This document shows positions 40,058 through 49,583 of a stretch of 64,000 bases of DNA, in pieces (position 1 is the stretch's first letter; every line of letters begins with the position of its first letter). The notes beneath the pieces are model-generated. The model did not search any database and was not told the DNA's origin. It saw only the letters and a list, made by a program, of their open reading frames with translations. The stretch spans positions 2,046,001 through 2,110,000 of the forward strand of contig NC_015740.1 in assembly GCF_000219605.1 (NCBI RefSeq), in the 5' to 3' direction. The DNA comes from Stutzerimonas stutzeri (GTDB lineage Bacteria; Pseudomonadota; Gammaproteobacteria; Pseudomonadales; Pseudomonadaceae). The position numbers were made by a program, and so were the translations under genes.

Positions 40058-40336
40058 ATGAGCGAAATTCAACTGACCCAGGTTCCATCCTTTCGCCGCG
40101 GCTTCCGCTTCCAGTGGGAGCCGGCGCAGAACTGCCACGTGCTGCTCTATCCGGAAGGTATGATCAAACTCAACGAGAGCGCCGCAGCAGTGCTGACCGA
40201 GGTGGACGGGACAAGGACCGTGGGCGCCATCGTCGCCGACCTGCAGGCTCGCTACCCGGAGGCCGAAGGCATTCAAGAGGATATCGTCGCGTTCCTGGAG
40301 GTCGCCGTTGAACGGTTCTGGATCGAGCTTCGCTAA
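40058..40336 (+). CDS. pqqD: PqqA-binding chaperone PqqD
   Basis: A 92-residue RiPP-recognition protein that binds the PqqA peptide and presents it to PqqE. It has [29 protein letters not shown] and a C-terminal winged-helix pattern. Start ATG 40058 ([15 protein letters not shown]) was chosen; an ATG at 40043 would add five residues. Its 3' end overlaps pqqE by 29 bases, so the two are translated together. Confidence 0.95.
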   Translation: MSEIQLTQVPSFRRGFRFQWEPAQNCHVLLYPEGMIKLNESAAAVLTEVDGTRTVGAIVADLQARYPEAEGIQEDIVAFLEVAVERFWIELR

Positions 40337-41462
40337 ACCCGGCTACGAGCCGGGTCCGCCGCTCTGGTTGCTGGCGGAGCTGACCTATCGTTGTCCGCTG
40401 CAGTGCCCGTACTGCTCCAATCCGCTGGACTTCGCCCGTAGCCACGATGAGCTGAGTACGGCTGAGTGGATCGAGGTATTTCGCCAGGCGCGGGAGATGG
40501 GAGCGGCCCAGCTGGGCTTTTCCGGAGGCGAGCCGCTGGTCCGTCAGGACCTTGCCGAGCTGATCGCCGCCGCGCGCGGGCTCGGCTACTACACCAACCT
40601 GATCACCTCAGGCATCGGCCTTACCGAAGAGAAGATCGCCAGCTTCGCCGATGCCGGCCTCGACCATATCCAGATCAGCTTCCAGGCCGCGGACGAGGAG
40701 GTGAACAACCTGCTCGCCGGGTCGCAGAAGGCTTTCGCCCACAAGCTGGAAATGGCCCGTGCGGTGAAAAAACACGGCTATCCGATGGTGCTCAACTTCG
40801 TCACACATCGGCACAACATCGACAACATCGACCAGATCATTCGTCTGTGCGTCGAGCTCGAGGCCGATTTTGTCGAGCTCGCCACCTGCCAGTTCTACGG
40901 CTGGGCCGAACTTAACCGCGCCGGGCTGCTACCGAGCAAGGAGCAGCTGGTACGTGCCGAGCGGATCACCAACGAGTGGCGCGACAAGCTCGCCGCCGAG
41001 AACCATCCGTGCAAACTGATCTTCGTCACGCCCGATTATTACGAGGAACGGCCGAAGGCCTGCATGAACGGCTGGGGCAACCTGTTCCTGGACATCACCC
41101 CGGACGGCACGGCCTTGCCCTGTCATAGCGCGCGACAGTTACCGGTGACTTTCCCGAACGTGCGCGAGCACAGCATCGAATACATCTGGCGAGACTCGTT
41201 CGGCTTCAACAGGTTTCGCGGTTACGACTGGATGCCTGAACCCTGTCGCAGCTGCGACGAGAAGGAGCGCGACTTCGGCGGCTGCCGCTGCCAGGCCTTT
41301 ATGCTCACCGGCGATGCCGCCAATGCCGACCCCGTGTGCAGCAAGTCGGCACACCACGGCAAGATCCTTGCGGCTCGCGATCAGGCCGACCACGGCGCGC
41401 TGGGCCTCGATCAGCTGCAGCATCGTAACGAGAAGGCTTCCAAGCTCATCCTCAAGGTATGA
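40308..41462 (+). CDS. pqqE: PqqA peptide cyclase, radical SAM enzyme
   Basis: Forms the carbon-carbon bond between Glu and Tyr of PqqA. The 384-residue protein has the radical SAM cluster motif [10 protein letters not shown] (Cys29, Cys33, Cys36), the GGEP motif in [12 protein letters not shown], and a C-terminal SPASM domain with auxiliary-cluster cysteines in [36 protein letters not shown]. The start is TTG at 40308 inside pqqD, with GGAGG six bases before it. It ends in an ATGA overlap with the next gene. Confidence 0.95.
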   Translation: MNGSGSSFAKPGYEPGPPLWLLAELTYRCPLQCPYCSNPLDFARSHDELSTAEWIEVFRQAREMGAAQLGFSGGEPLVRQDLAELIAAARGLGYYTNLITSGIGLTEEKIASFADAGLDHIQISFQAADEEVNNLLAGSQKAFAHKLEMARAVKKHGYPMVLNFVTHRHNIDNIDQIIRLCVELEADFVELATCQFYGWAELNRAGLLPSKEQLVRAERITNEWRDKLAAENHPCKLIFVTPDYYEERPKACMNGWGNLFLDITPDGTALPCHSARQLPVTFPNVREHSIEYIWRDSFGFNRFRGYDWMPEPCRSCDEKERDFGGCRCQAFMLTGDAANADPVCSKSAHHGKILAARDQADHGALGLDQLQHRNEKASKLILKV

Positions 41463-43393
41463 AATCGCCCCGCAACGATTCGTCCATGCTTCATCCATCC
41501 GCCGAGGTGCTGCCCTATGGCTTCTGGCCCAGCGACTGGAGTGCCGAAGCCGCTGCGGCCGCTAGCCGGGACTTCGCCGAGTTGCGGGCCGGGCAGGGTG
41601 GGTTGTTCTGGATCGAGTACGACCCCGCCGAGGGTCGCTGCAGCCTGTGGTTCTGGCAGGCCGGCCACGCGCGCTGCCTGACGCCAGCCGGCTACTCGGT
41701 ACGCAGTCGCGTCTATGAATACGGCGGCGGCGCGTTCTGCCTTACCGGGCAGGGGCTCGCCTTCGTTAACGAGGCGGACCAGCAGATCTACCTGCAAACG
41801 CTGGCTGACCCGGAAGCCACATCCTTGTCTGCAGCGCTGACCGAGCGTCCCGGCTGCCGTTACGGTGATCTGCAGTACGACCCCAAGGGCGCGGCCGTCA
41901 TCGCCCTGGAGGAGTCCAGCGAAGACAACGGTATCGTGCACCGGCTGGTGGCCTTCACGCTGTCCGACGGCGCTCGCCGTATCCTCGTCGAAGGGGCCGA
42001 CTTCTACTCGTCGCCCATATTGGCTCCGGATGGTCGACGGTTGGCCTGGATCGAGTGGGATCGCCCGGAGCAGCCCTGGACCTCGACCCGTCTGTGCGTC
42101 GCCGAGCGTCAGGCAGACGGGGGCTGGGGCGCGGTGAGGTGCGTGGCTGGCGGCGCGGGTGGGGAGTCGCTGCAGCAACCGCGCTTCACCGAACACGGTC
42201 AGCTGATCTGTCTCAGTGACCGGTTGGGCTACTGGCAGCCCTGGGCCGAGGTCGACGGTGCGTGGGCATTGCATCCGCTAATCGCAGTGGAGTCGGAGGC
42301 GACACGTAATTTCGACTGCGCGCCTGCGCCCTGGCAGCTGGGGACCAGCAGCTATGTGCCGCTGGCGGACGGCGGCCTGCTGTTGACCCATATGGTCGAC
42401 GGCTACGGTTGGCTGTTCGAACACGGCGCCGGAGGCGGGCAGCAGTTGGCCAGTGCGTTCAGCCGCTGCCGCCAGCTCACTGCGGACGCCACCCACCTGT
42501 TCTGCATCGCGGGTGCAACGCAGCGCGCGCCGGCGGTGCTGGCCATTGACCGGGCCAACGGCTCGGTGCGGGTTCTGGCCGGCGGAGCGACTCCGCTTGC
42601 CGCGCCACAGGTTTCGTGCCCGCAGGCCATGCGATTCCCGACCGGCAATGGTGAAACCGCCCATGCGTTCTTCTATACGCCGCGCAACACGAACTGCCGC
42701 GGCGAGCACGGTACATTGCCACCGCTGGTGGTGTTCATCCATGGCGGACCGACGTCGGCGTGCTACCCGGTGTTCGACCCGCGCATCCAGTTCTGGACGC
42801 AGCGCGGCTTCGCCGTGGTGGACGTCAACTACCGCGGCAGCAGCGGGTTCGGCCGGGCCTACCGACAACGCCTGCGCGAGCAATGGGGTGTGGTGGATGT
42901 GGAAGACGCCTGCCAGGCGGCCCGCGCACTGGCGCAGCAGGGCGCTATCGATCCGCAGCGGGTGTTCATCCGTGGCTCCAGCGCCGGCGGCTACACCGCC
43001 CTCAGCGCACTGGTGGCGACCGATCTGTTTCGCGGCGGCGCCAGTCTGTATGGCGTCAGCGACCCCCTGGCGCTGCGCCGGGTCACCCACAAGTTCGAAG
43101 GCGACTATCTGGATTGGCTGATCGGTGATCCGCAGCGGGTGCCGGAGCGCTTTCGCGAGCGCGCGCCGCTGCATAACGCCGAGCGCATCGCCGCACCGGT
43201 GCTCTTCCTGCAGGGCGGGCAGGACGCCGTGGTGCTACCCGAGCAAACCCAATCGATGGTGGCAGCATTGCAGAGGCGCGGCGTCGAGGTGCAGTACCGT
43301 CTCTACCCGGACGAACGCCACGGCTTTCGTCAGGCTGCCAACCTGGCGGATGCGCTCGAGCGCGAGCTGCGCTTCTACCAAGGGCTGCTGTAG
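41459..43393 (+). CDS. pqqH: S9-family peptidase associated with PQQ biosynthesis (PqqH-like)
   Basis: A 644-residue prolyl-oligopeptidase-type serine peptidase. Residues to about 380 form the beta-propeller, then the alpha/beta-hydrolase domain with [10 protein letters not shown] (nucleophile Ser508), the aspartate in [10 protein letters not shown] and histidine in YPDERHGF. Its start ATG overlaps the pqqE stop (ATGA), so it belongs to the operon. It occupies the place of PA1990 (pqqH) in P. aeruginosa. It may process PqqA, since no pqqF/pqqG protease is in the window; that role is inference. Confidence 0.85.
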   Translation: MKSPRNDSSMLHPSAEVLPYGFWPSDWSAEAAAAASRDFAELRAGQGGLFWIEYDPAEGRCSLWFWQAGHARCLTPAGYSVRSRVYEYGGGAFCLTGQGLAFVNEADQQIYLQTLADPEATSLSAALTERPGCRYGDLQYDPKGAAVIALEESSEDNGIVHRLVAFTLSDGARRILVEGADFYSSPILAPDGRRLAWIEWDRPEQPWTSTRLCVAERQADGGWGAVRCVAGGAGGESLQQPRFTEHGQLICLSDRLGYWQPWAEVDGAWALHPLIAVESEATRNFDCAPAPWQLGTSSYVPLADGGLLLTHMVDGYGWLFEHGAGGGQQLASAFSRCRQLTADATHLFCIAGATQRAPAVLAIDRANGSVRVLAGGATPLAAPQVSCPQAMRFPTGNGETAHAFFYTPRNTNCRGEHGTLPPLVVFIHGGPTSACYPVFDPRIQFWTQRGFAVVDVNYRGSSGFGRAYRQRLREQWGVVDVEDACQAARALAQQGAIDPQRVFIRGSSAGGYTALSALVATDLFRGGASLYGVSDPLALRRVTHKFEGDYLDWLIGDPQRVPERFRERAPLHNAERIAAPVLFLQGGQDAVVLPEQTQSMVAALQRRGVEVQYRLYPDERHGFRQAANLADALERELRFYQGLL

Positions 43394-43501
43394 CTCTTTC
43401 CGCCGGACGGATGGCGCCGCCAGCCGTTAGGCGCATTGCTTTAACTGAGCAATGCAGTAGGCTTGCGCCCGTTGTTACAAAAAATAAAAAAGGCCGCAGT
43501 C

Positions 43502-44665
43502 ATGAGCCCGAATATCAGCCTCCAGCGCAAGTTCGTCTCCCCTGAAATCATCTTTGGTGCCGGCTGCCGCCATAGCGTGGGCACCTGCGCGGGCAATTTC
43601 GGCGCGCGCAAGGTGCTGGTGGTTTCCGATCCGGGGGTGGTCAAGGCCGGCTGGGTGGCCGATGTGCAGGCCAGCCTCGCTCGACAGGGCATCGAGCACT
43701 GCCTGTTCACCGACGTTTCGCCCAATCCGCGCTGCGAAGAGGTGATGCTCGGTGCCGAGCTGTATCGCAGCGAGGGCTGCAACGTGATCGTTGCAGTCGG
43801 CGGCGGCAGCCCGATGGATTGCGCCAAGGGCATCGGCATCGTGGCCGCGCATGGGCGGCATATCTATGAATTCGAGGGCGTCGACACCCTGCGCGTGCCC
43901 AGCCCGCCGTTGATCCTGATTCCCACCACCGCCGGCACCTCGGCGGATGTGTCGCAGTTCGTGATCATTTCCAATCAGGAAGAGCGGATGAAGTTCTCGA
44001 TCGTCAGCAAGGCCGCCGTGCCGGATGTTTCGCTGATCGATCCGGAAACCACGCTCAGCATGGACCCGTTTCTCTCCGCCTGCACCGGTATCGATGCGCT
44101 GGTGCATGCCATCGAGGCCTTCGTTTCCACCGGCCACGGCCCGCTGACCGACCCCCACGCGCTGGAGGCCATGCGGCTGATCAACGGCAATCTGGTGCAG
44201 ATGATCGCCAATCCGGCGGACATCGCGCTGCGCGAGCAGATCATGCTCGGCAGCATGCAGGCCGGGCTGGCCTTCTCCAATGCCATCCTCGGCGCCGTGC
44301 ATGCCATGTCCCACAGCCTCGGCGGCTATCTGGACCTGCCCCACGGCGTATGCAATGCCGTGCTGGTCGAGCATGTGGTGGCCTTCAACTACGACGCTGC
44401 ACCTGATCGCTACCGGATAGTCGCCGAGACCCTCGGCATCGATTCACGCGGGCTGAGCCATCGACAGGTGCGCGAGCGGCTGGTGCAGCATCTGATCGAT
44501 CTCAAGCAGCGCATCGGCTTCCGCGAAACCCTGAGCCTGCACGGCGTGAACCTCTCCGATATCCCGTTCCTCTCGCAACACGCCATGCAGGACCCCTGCA
44601 TCCTGACCAATCCACGCTCGTCGACGCAGCGGGACGTCGAGGTGGTCTATGCCGAAGCCCTCTGA
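43502..44665 (+). CDS. ercA: Iron-containing alcohol dehydrogenase ErcA
   Basis: Group III (Fe-type) alcohol dehydrogenase-like protein, 387 residues, which in pseudomonads is needed for regulation of PQQ-dependent ethanol oxidation rather than as main catabolic enzyme. It has GGGSPMDCAKGIG (NAD-binding loop), PTTAGTSADVSQF and the metal-site histidines in AVHAMSHSLGGYLDLPHG. The ATG at 43502 (MSPNISLQRKFVSPE) was chosen. The following kinase gene overlaps its 3' end by 17 bases. Confidence 0.9.
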   Translation: MSPNISLQRKFVSPEIIFGAGCRHSVGTCAGNFGARKVLVVSDPGVVKAGWVADVQASLARQGIEHCLFTDVSPNPRCEEVMLGAELYRSEGCNVIVAVGGGSPMDCAKGIGIVAAHGRHIYEFEGVDTLRVPSPPLILIPTTAGTSADVSQFVIISNQEERMKFSIVSKAAVPDVSLIDPETTLSMDPFLSACTGIDALVHAIEAFVSTGHGPLTDPHALEAMRLINGNLVQMIANPADIALREQIMLGSMQAGLAFSNAILGAVHAMSHSLGGYLDLPHGVCNAVLVEHVVAFNYDAAPDRYRIVAETLGIDSRGLSHRQVRERLVQHLIDLKQRIGFRETLSLHGVNLSDIPFLSQHAMQDPCILTNPRSSTQRDVEVVYAEAL

Positions 44666-46349
44666 TGATCAGCATCAGGCACTGACGCAACTGCTCGGCT
44701 TCGGCAGTCATTCGGCACGCAAGAGCCACTACCCCGAGCTGCTGGCACGCCTGGAAGAGCTGGAAGCCGAACGCAATCGCTACAAATGGCTGTTCGAGCA
44801 TGCGGTGCATGGCATCTTCCAGGCCAGCCTGCAGGAAGGCATCCGCGCAGCCAATCCGGCGCTGGCGCGAATGCTTGGCTATGAAGGTCCGGAAGAGGCG
44901 CTCTGGGCGCTGACCGATCTGTCACACCATCTGTTCATCGGCGGCGAGGACGAGCTGCGGCAGATCCGCCACACCCTGAGCCAGCAGCACGGGCTGTTCG
45001 GTTACGAAACACGCCTGCGCCGCAAGGATGGCAGCGCCATCTACGTGGTGATGAACCTGCTGCTCAAACCGGACGAGGACGGCCTGGTGGAAGGCTTCGT
45101 CGCCGACGTCACCGAGCGCAAGCTCGCCCAGCTGCGCCTGTTGCAGCTCAATGAGGAGCTGGAGCGTCGCGTCGCCGAGCGCACCTGCGAACTGCGCGAG
45201 GCGCGAGATGCGGCGGAGGCCGCCAACCTCAGCAAGGACAAGTATCTCGCTGCTGCCAGCCACGACCTGCTGCAGCCGCTCAACGCTGCGCGGTTGCTCA
45301 TCTCGACGCTGCGCGAGCGTGCCCTGCCGCAAGGCGAGCGCCATCTGGTCGAGCGTGCGCACCAGGCGCTGGAGGGCGCCGAGGATCTGCTGACCGACCT
45401 GCTCGATATTTCCAAGCTCGACCAGGCGGCCATCAAACCGGACATCGACATCTACACGCTGGACGATGTCCTGTTGCCGCTGGTTTCCGAATTCCAACCG
45501 GTGGCCGCTGCCGCCGGGCTTCGCTTGAAGCACCACGTTCCGCGCTTCGCCGTTAGAACGGACTTCCGCCTGCTGACACGGATTCTGCGCAATTTCCTCA
45601 GCAACGCCTGCCGCTATACCGACAGCGGCGGTGTGCTGATCGGCGCACGCAAACATGCCGGCGCGCTGCGCATCGAGGTCTGGGACACCGGAAGGGGAAT
45701 CCCCCCCGAAGAGTTGCAGGCGATCTTCCTCGAGTTCAATCAGCTGGGCATCGGCAGATCGACCAAACGCAGCGGGGTGGGGCTGGGGCTGGCGATCGTC
45801 GATCGTATTGCCAACATGCTCGACTACCCTGTGCTGGTGCGTTCACGACCGGGCCGTGGCTCGGTGTTCAGCATCGACGTCCCGCTGGCCGACGCCTCGC
45901 CGCGCGAGCGCATCGCCACGCCAGTGAGCCTGCCGCAGTTGGGCGATCCGCTGCCAGGGCGACGGCTGCTGGTGATCGACAACGAGGAGAGCATTCTATT
46001 GAGCATGACCGCGCTGCTGGAGCAGTGGGGTTGCGAAGTGCTCACGGCTACCGACACGCAGAGCGCCCTGCTTGCGCTGGACGGACGGGCACCAGATGCG
46101 GTCCTCGCCGATTACCACCTGGACGGCGGCCTTACCGGCTGGGATGTGGTGTTGACGGTGCGCGAACGGTTCGGCCAGGCGCTGCCGGTGGTGATGATCA
46201 CCGCTGATCGCAGCGACGAGTGCCGTCAGCAGTTGCAGGGCTGTGGTGTGCCGGTGCTGAACAAGCCGGTCAAGCCCGGCAAGATGCGCTCGGTACTCAG
46301 CCATCTGCTCGCAGGCAATTCATCCGCGGTGGGGCTGGAAGCGAGCTGA
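44649..46349 (+). CDS. ercS: Hybrid sensor histidine kinase, ErcS-like
   Basis: A 566-residue soluble sensor kinase with no membrane segment. Order: PAS domain (about 45-160), coiled coil (160-195), dimerisation domain with the phospho-acceptor in AAASHDLLQPLNAARLL (His205), ATPase domain with NFLSNACRYTDSG, DTGRGIPPEELQ and SGVGLGLAIV, and a C-terminal receiver (about 440-555) with acceptor Asp488 in AVLADYHLDGG and LNKPVKP. Overlap with ercA shows co-expression. It probably feeds the ErbR-type response regulator that controls exa/pqq genes, which is not in this window. Confidence 0.87.
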   Translation: MPKPSDDQHQALTQLLGFGSHSARKSHYPELLARLEELEAERNRYKWLFEHAVHGIFQASLQEGIRAANPALARMLGYEGPEEALWALTDLSHHLFIGGEDELRQIRHTLSQQHGLFGYETRLRRKDGSAIYVVMNLLLKPDEDGLVEGFVADVTERKLAQLRLLQLNEELERRVAERTCELREARDAAEAANLSKDKYLAAASHDLLQPLNAARLLISTLRERALPQGERHLVERAHQALEGAEDLLTDLLDISKLDQAAIKPDIDIYTLDDVLLPLVSEFQPVAAAAGLRLKHHVPRFAVRTDFRLLTRILRNFLSNACRYTDSGGVLIGARKHAGALRIEVWDTGRGIPPEELQAIFLEFNQLGIGRSTKRSGVGLGLAIVDRIANMLDYPVLVRSRPGRGSVFSIDVPLADASPRERIATPVSLPQLGDPLPGRRLLVIDNEESILLSMTALLEQWGCEVLTATDTQSALLALDGRAPDAVLADYHLDGGLTGWDVVLTVRERFGQALPVVMITADRSDECRQQLQGCGVPVLNKPVKPGKMRSVLSHLLAGNSSAVGLEAS

Positions 46350-46401
46350 ACCCGATCTTGGTCAAGTTTTTCCCTCTGGGCTGCCGGCTAGACTGCGGTC
46401 C

Positions 46402-46746
46402 ATGAAAGCCTACCTGCGTCTCTTGCTCGTCCTGCTGCTCAGCCTCGCGCTTCCCCTGAACGGGATGGCGGCGTCGCCGCTGAGCGCGCTGCCGTGTCAG
46501 ATGCAGAAAGATGCCCAGGCGGCCGAGCACTCCGGCCATATGGCGGTCGCGCCGGATGAAGACGGCCACGCGCACCAGAGCAATCCGCTGTGCGACGGCG
46601 GGCACCAGTGCAAGACCGGCAGCCCGCTTGTGACGATGCTCGCCAGGCCGGCGTTGAACGCTGCGCCTCCGCTGCTCGGCGCCGCCTATCTCGAGTTCCT
46701 TCCCGCCCGTTCCGGCGCCGACGTCTGGCGTCCGCCGCGTCACTGA
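46402..46746 (+). CDS. Small secreted His/Cys-rich protein before the cus operon
   Basis: A 114-residue protein with signal peptide (residues 1-24, MKAYLRLLLVLLLSLALPLN) and a mature part rich in potential metal ligands: AEHSGHMAVAPDEDGHAHQ and CDGGHQCKTG. I do not recognise a family; CzcI- or CopL-like small periplasmic metal-responsive proteins often precede such efflux genes. It lies 90 bp before the TolC-type gene of a Cu/Ag efflux operon and is probably transcribed with it. Metal binding is inference. Confidence 0.65.
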   Translation: MKAYLRLLLVLLLSLALPLNGMAASPLSALPCQMQKDAQAAEHSGHMAVAPDEDGHAHQSNPLCDGGHQCKTGSPLVTMLARPALNAAPPLLGAAYLEFLPARSGADVWRPPRH

Positions 46747-46836
46747 TTCCTTCGCCACCCTGACTCGCTCTGCGCCCGCGCGCTGAGCGCCAGATGCATG
46801 CCGCCTGCGGTGTGCAGGACACCGAGGAATCTCGCC

Positions 46837-48090
46837 ATGATGATCCGATTCTTTCGCATGGGCCGAGCGCTGCTGGTCGTGCTTCCCTTGTTCGCCTTTT
46901 GGCTGCCCGGCACGGCTACCGGCCTGACCTTCGACGAGGCGCTGCGTCTGGCCGGCCAGCACGCGCCGTCGCTGAGTGCCGAGGCGGCCCGCGTGCAGGC
47001 CGTGCGCAGCGAAGCCATTGCCGCCGGCGAACTGCCCGACCCGAAACTGCTGCTTGGCGTACAGAGCCTGCCTATCGAGGGCTCCGAGCGCTGGAGCCTC
47101 AACGACGATGGCATGACCATGCGCATGGTCGGCCTGATGCAGGAGATGCCCAACCGCGAAAAGCGTCGGGCACGCGCCGACGTCGCCCATGCCGCAATCG
47201 GCCGCGCCGAGGCTGCACGCGAGATCGAGGCGCTGAAGGTGCGCCTGGTCACGGCCCAGGCGTGGATCGCCAGCCACGCGGTGGAACGCAAGCTGCACCT
47301 GTTTGGCGAGCTGCGGGCTGAGAATCGCCTGCTCGCCGAGGCGGTTCGCGCGCGCCTCGCCGGTGGACGTGGTCAGCTGACCGACCAGGTCGCGGCGCGC
47401 CAGGAGGCGGCCCAGCTCGCCGAACGCCAGGATGAGCTGGAGCAGCAGCGCCGCCTGGCCCGCGCCGCACTGCTGCGCTGGGTTGGCGCCGAGGGCAATC
47501 AGCCGCTGAGCGGCGAGTTGCCCAGCTGGCCCATCGAGCGCCAGACGCTGCTCCATCAGTTCGAGCGGCATCCGCAACTCAGCGCCTTTGCCCCGATGGC
47601 CCGCGAAGCCCAGGCGCGCATCCGCGAGGCCACCGCTGAGAAGAGGGGTGACTGGACCTGGGAGGTCGCCTACCTCAAGCGTGGTCGCGAATTCGGCGAC
47701 ATGCTCAACCTGGAATTCAGCTTCGACCTGCCGGTATTCCAGCGCAGCCGGCAGAACCCGCGGATCGCCGCACGCCACGCCGAGCTCAACCGGTTGGAGG
47801 CCGAGCGCGAGGCCGTGGCGCGCGAGATTGCCGAGCAACTGGAGGCCGAGCTCGCCGAGCTGGCGCGGCTGCAGCGCGCGCTGGCGCGCAGTGGCGAGCT
47901 GCAACTGCCGCTGGCTCGCGAGAAGGTCGAGTTGGCGATGAGCAGCTACCGCGCCGGCCGCGGCGATCTGGATGCGCTGCTCGCCGCACGCAACGAGCTG
48001 ATCGAAGCCCGTCTGAAGCACATCGACCTGCAAGGGCTGGAGGCCATCGCCCGGACCCGTCTGCACCTCGCCTACGGAGAAGCCAAATGA
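46837..48090 (+). CDS. cusC: TolC-family outer-membrane factor of a Cu(I)/Ag(I) efflux system
   Basis: A 417-residue outer-membrane efflux protein with signal peptide (ending about FWLPGTATG) and the two long helical hairpin repeats of the OEP family (LTFDEALRLAGQHAPSLSAE at the start of the mature part and the later LAREKVELAMSSYRAGRGDL). ATG 46837 has GAGGAA upstream. It is shorter than classical CusC and is called from the cusB/cusA neighbours. It overlaps the next gene by four bases. Confidence 0.83.
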   Translation: MMIRFFRMGRALLVVLPLFAFWLPGTATGLTFDEALRLAGQHAPSLSAEAARVQAVRSEAIAAGELPDPKLLLGVQSLPIEGSERWSLNDDGMTMRMVGLMQEMPNREKRRARADVAHAAIGRAEAAREIEALKVRLVTAQAWIASHAVERKLHLFGELRAENRLLAEAVRARLAGGRGQLTDQVAARQEAAQLAERQDELEQQRRLARAALLRWVGAEGNQPLSGELPSWPIERQTLLHQFERHPQLSAFAPMAREAQARIREATAEKRGDWTWEVAYLKRGREFGDMLNLEFSFDLPVFQRSRQNPRIAARHAELNRLEAEREAVAREIAEQLEAELAELARLQRALARSGELQLPLAREKVELAMSSYRAGRGDLDALLAARNELIEARLKHIDLQGLEAIARTRLHLAYGEAK

Positions 48091-49583
48091 GCCGTACTGT
48101 TCTTGCAAGCATCACGCTGCTCGGCGTGGCGATCGCGGTCGGGGTGGGAGGGGGTTACTGGTTCGCCCGCCAATACGGCGACATGGCAGCGCACGGGTCG
48201 ACATCCGAAGCCGGCAGCCATGCCCAGGTGCTCTATTGGTACGACCCGATGGTTCCTCAGCATCGCTTCGACAGGCCCGGCAAATCCCCCTTCATGGACA
48301 TGGATCTGGTGCCGCGCTACGCCAACCAGGACGGTGACGCGGCGGCCATCAGCATCGACGCCGGCGTCACCCAGAATCTCGGCGTGCGCCTGGCCACGGT
48401 CAGGCGTGGTCCGCTCGCAAGCCGCATCGATGCAGTGGGCGTGCTCGAATACAACGCCCGCGACGTGGCGCTGGTGCAGACGCGCGCCGGCGGCTTCGTC
48501 GAGCGCGTCTACCGCCATGCACCGGGCGACCTGATCGAAAAGGGTGCGCCACTGGCGGATCTGTTGATCCCCGAGTGGGCCGCCGCGCAGGAGGAATATC
48601 TGGCGCTGCGCCGTGCCGGCGACGCTGCGCTGCTGGACGCCGCCCGCCAGCGCCTGCGCCTGGCCGGGATGCCAACCTCGACGATCAGCCGGCTCGAGCG
48701 TAGCGGCAAGATCGACGCGACCATCAGCGTGAACGCACCGCTGGCCGGCGTGCTGCAGGAGCTCGAGGTGCGCGAGGGCATGACACTGGCAGCCGGAGCG
48801 CCCCTGGCGCGAATCAATGGGCTGGACAGCGTCTGGCTCGAGGTCGCGGTGCCGGAAGCGCAGAGTGCAGGCATCCAGGTTGGACAGCAGGCCGCAGCAC
48901 GCCTGCCGGCGCTGCCGGGCCAGGTCATCGAAGGCGAGGTGAGCGCGGTGCTGCCGGAGGCCAGCGCGGCCAGCCGCACCCTGCGCGTGCGGGTGCAATT
49001 GCCCAATCCGGAGGGGCGCCTGCGCCCCGGGCTGACCGCACAGGTGACGCTGGCCGGCAGCGAGACTGCCGCGGTGCTGCTGGTGCCCAGCGAGGCGGTG
49101 ATCCGCACCGGCCGCCGCGCGCTGGTGATGCTCGCCGAAGCCGGCGGACGCTACCGCCCGGTGGAGGTCGAGACGGGCCGCGAGAGCGGCAGCCACACGG
49201 CGATCCTGCGCGGCCTCGAGGAAGGCCAGCAGGTGGTCGCCTCAGGGCAGTTCCTGCTCGATTCCGAAGCCAGCCTGCGCGGTATCGTTGCGGCGCCGGT
49301 CGTCGATGCTGCCGCGCACGGCCACGTGCACGGTGCTGTCCAGCCGGCGCCCGCGCTGCATGAGGCCGAGGGAAGAGTGCTGAGTTTGGACGGCGAGCAG
49401 CTGAGGATCGCCCACGGGCCGTTCAACACCCTGGGCATGCCTGGCATGACCATGCGCTTCTCGGTGGCCGACGTCGCACTGCTGCAGGGGGTACAGCCGC
49501 AGGCCCGCATCCGTTTCGCGGTGCGCGAGACCGACCAGGGGCTGCTGATCGAGCGCCTGCAGCTATTGGAGCAGCAGCCATGA
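48087..49583 (+). CDS. cusB: RND periplasmic adaptor CusB with fused CusF-like domain
   Basis: A 498-residue membrane-fusion protein. N-terminal anchor ([20 protein letters not shown]), then a heavy-metal domain [19 protein letters not shown] plus MDLVPRY, where the three methionines match the Cu(I)/Ag(I) site of E. coli CusB. Lipoyl/barrel domains follow. Residues about 425-498 are a CusF-type module ([20 protein letters not shown]) with the His and MxM ligands, but methionine stands where CusF has its capping tryptophan. ATGA overlap with the previous gene. Confidence 0.92.
   Translation: MSRTVLASITLLGVAIAVGVGGGYWFARQYGDMAAHGSTSEAGSHAQVLYWYDPMVPQHRFDRPGKSPFMDMDLVPRYANQDGDAAAISIDAGVTQNLGVRLATVRRGPLASRIDAVGVLEYNARDVALVQTRAGGFVERVYRHAPGDLIEKGAPLADLLIPEWAAAQEEYLALRRAGDAALLDAARQRLRLAGMPTSTISRLERSGKIDATISVNAPLAGVLQELEVREGMTLAAGAPLARINGLDSVWLEVAVPEAQSAGIQVGQQAAARLPALPGQVIEGEVSAVLPEASAASRTLRVRVQLPNPEGRLRPGLTAQVTLAGSETAAVLLVPSEAVIRTGRRALVMLAEAGGRYRPVEVETGRESGSHTAILRGLEEGQQVVASGQFLLDSEASLRGIVAAPVVDAAAHGHVHGAVQPAPALHEAEGRVLSLDGEQLRIAHGPFNTLGMPGMTMRFSVADVALLQGVQPQARIRFAVRETDQGLLIERLQLLEQQP

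Noticed and set aside
46297-48108. A 603-codon minus-strand open frame opposite cusC and the small His-rich gene
   Set aside because: Antisense shadow; the plus-strand genes have signal peptides, ribosome sites and operon overlaps.
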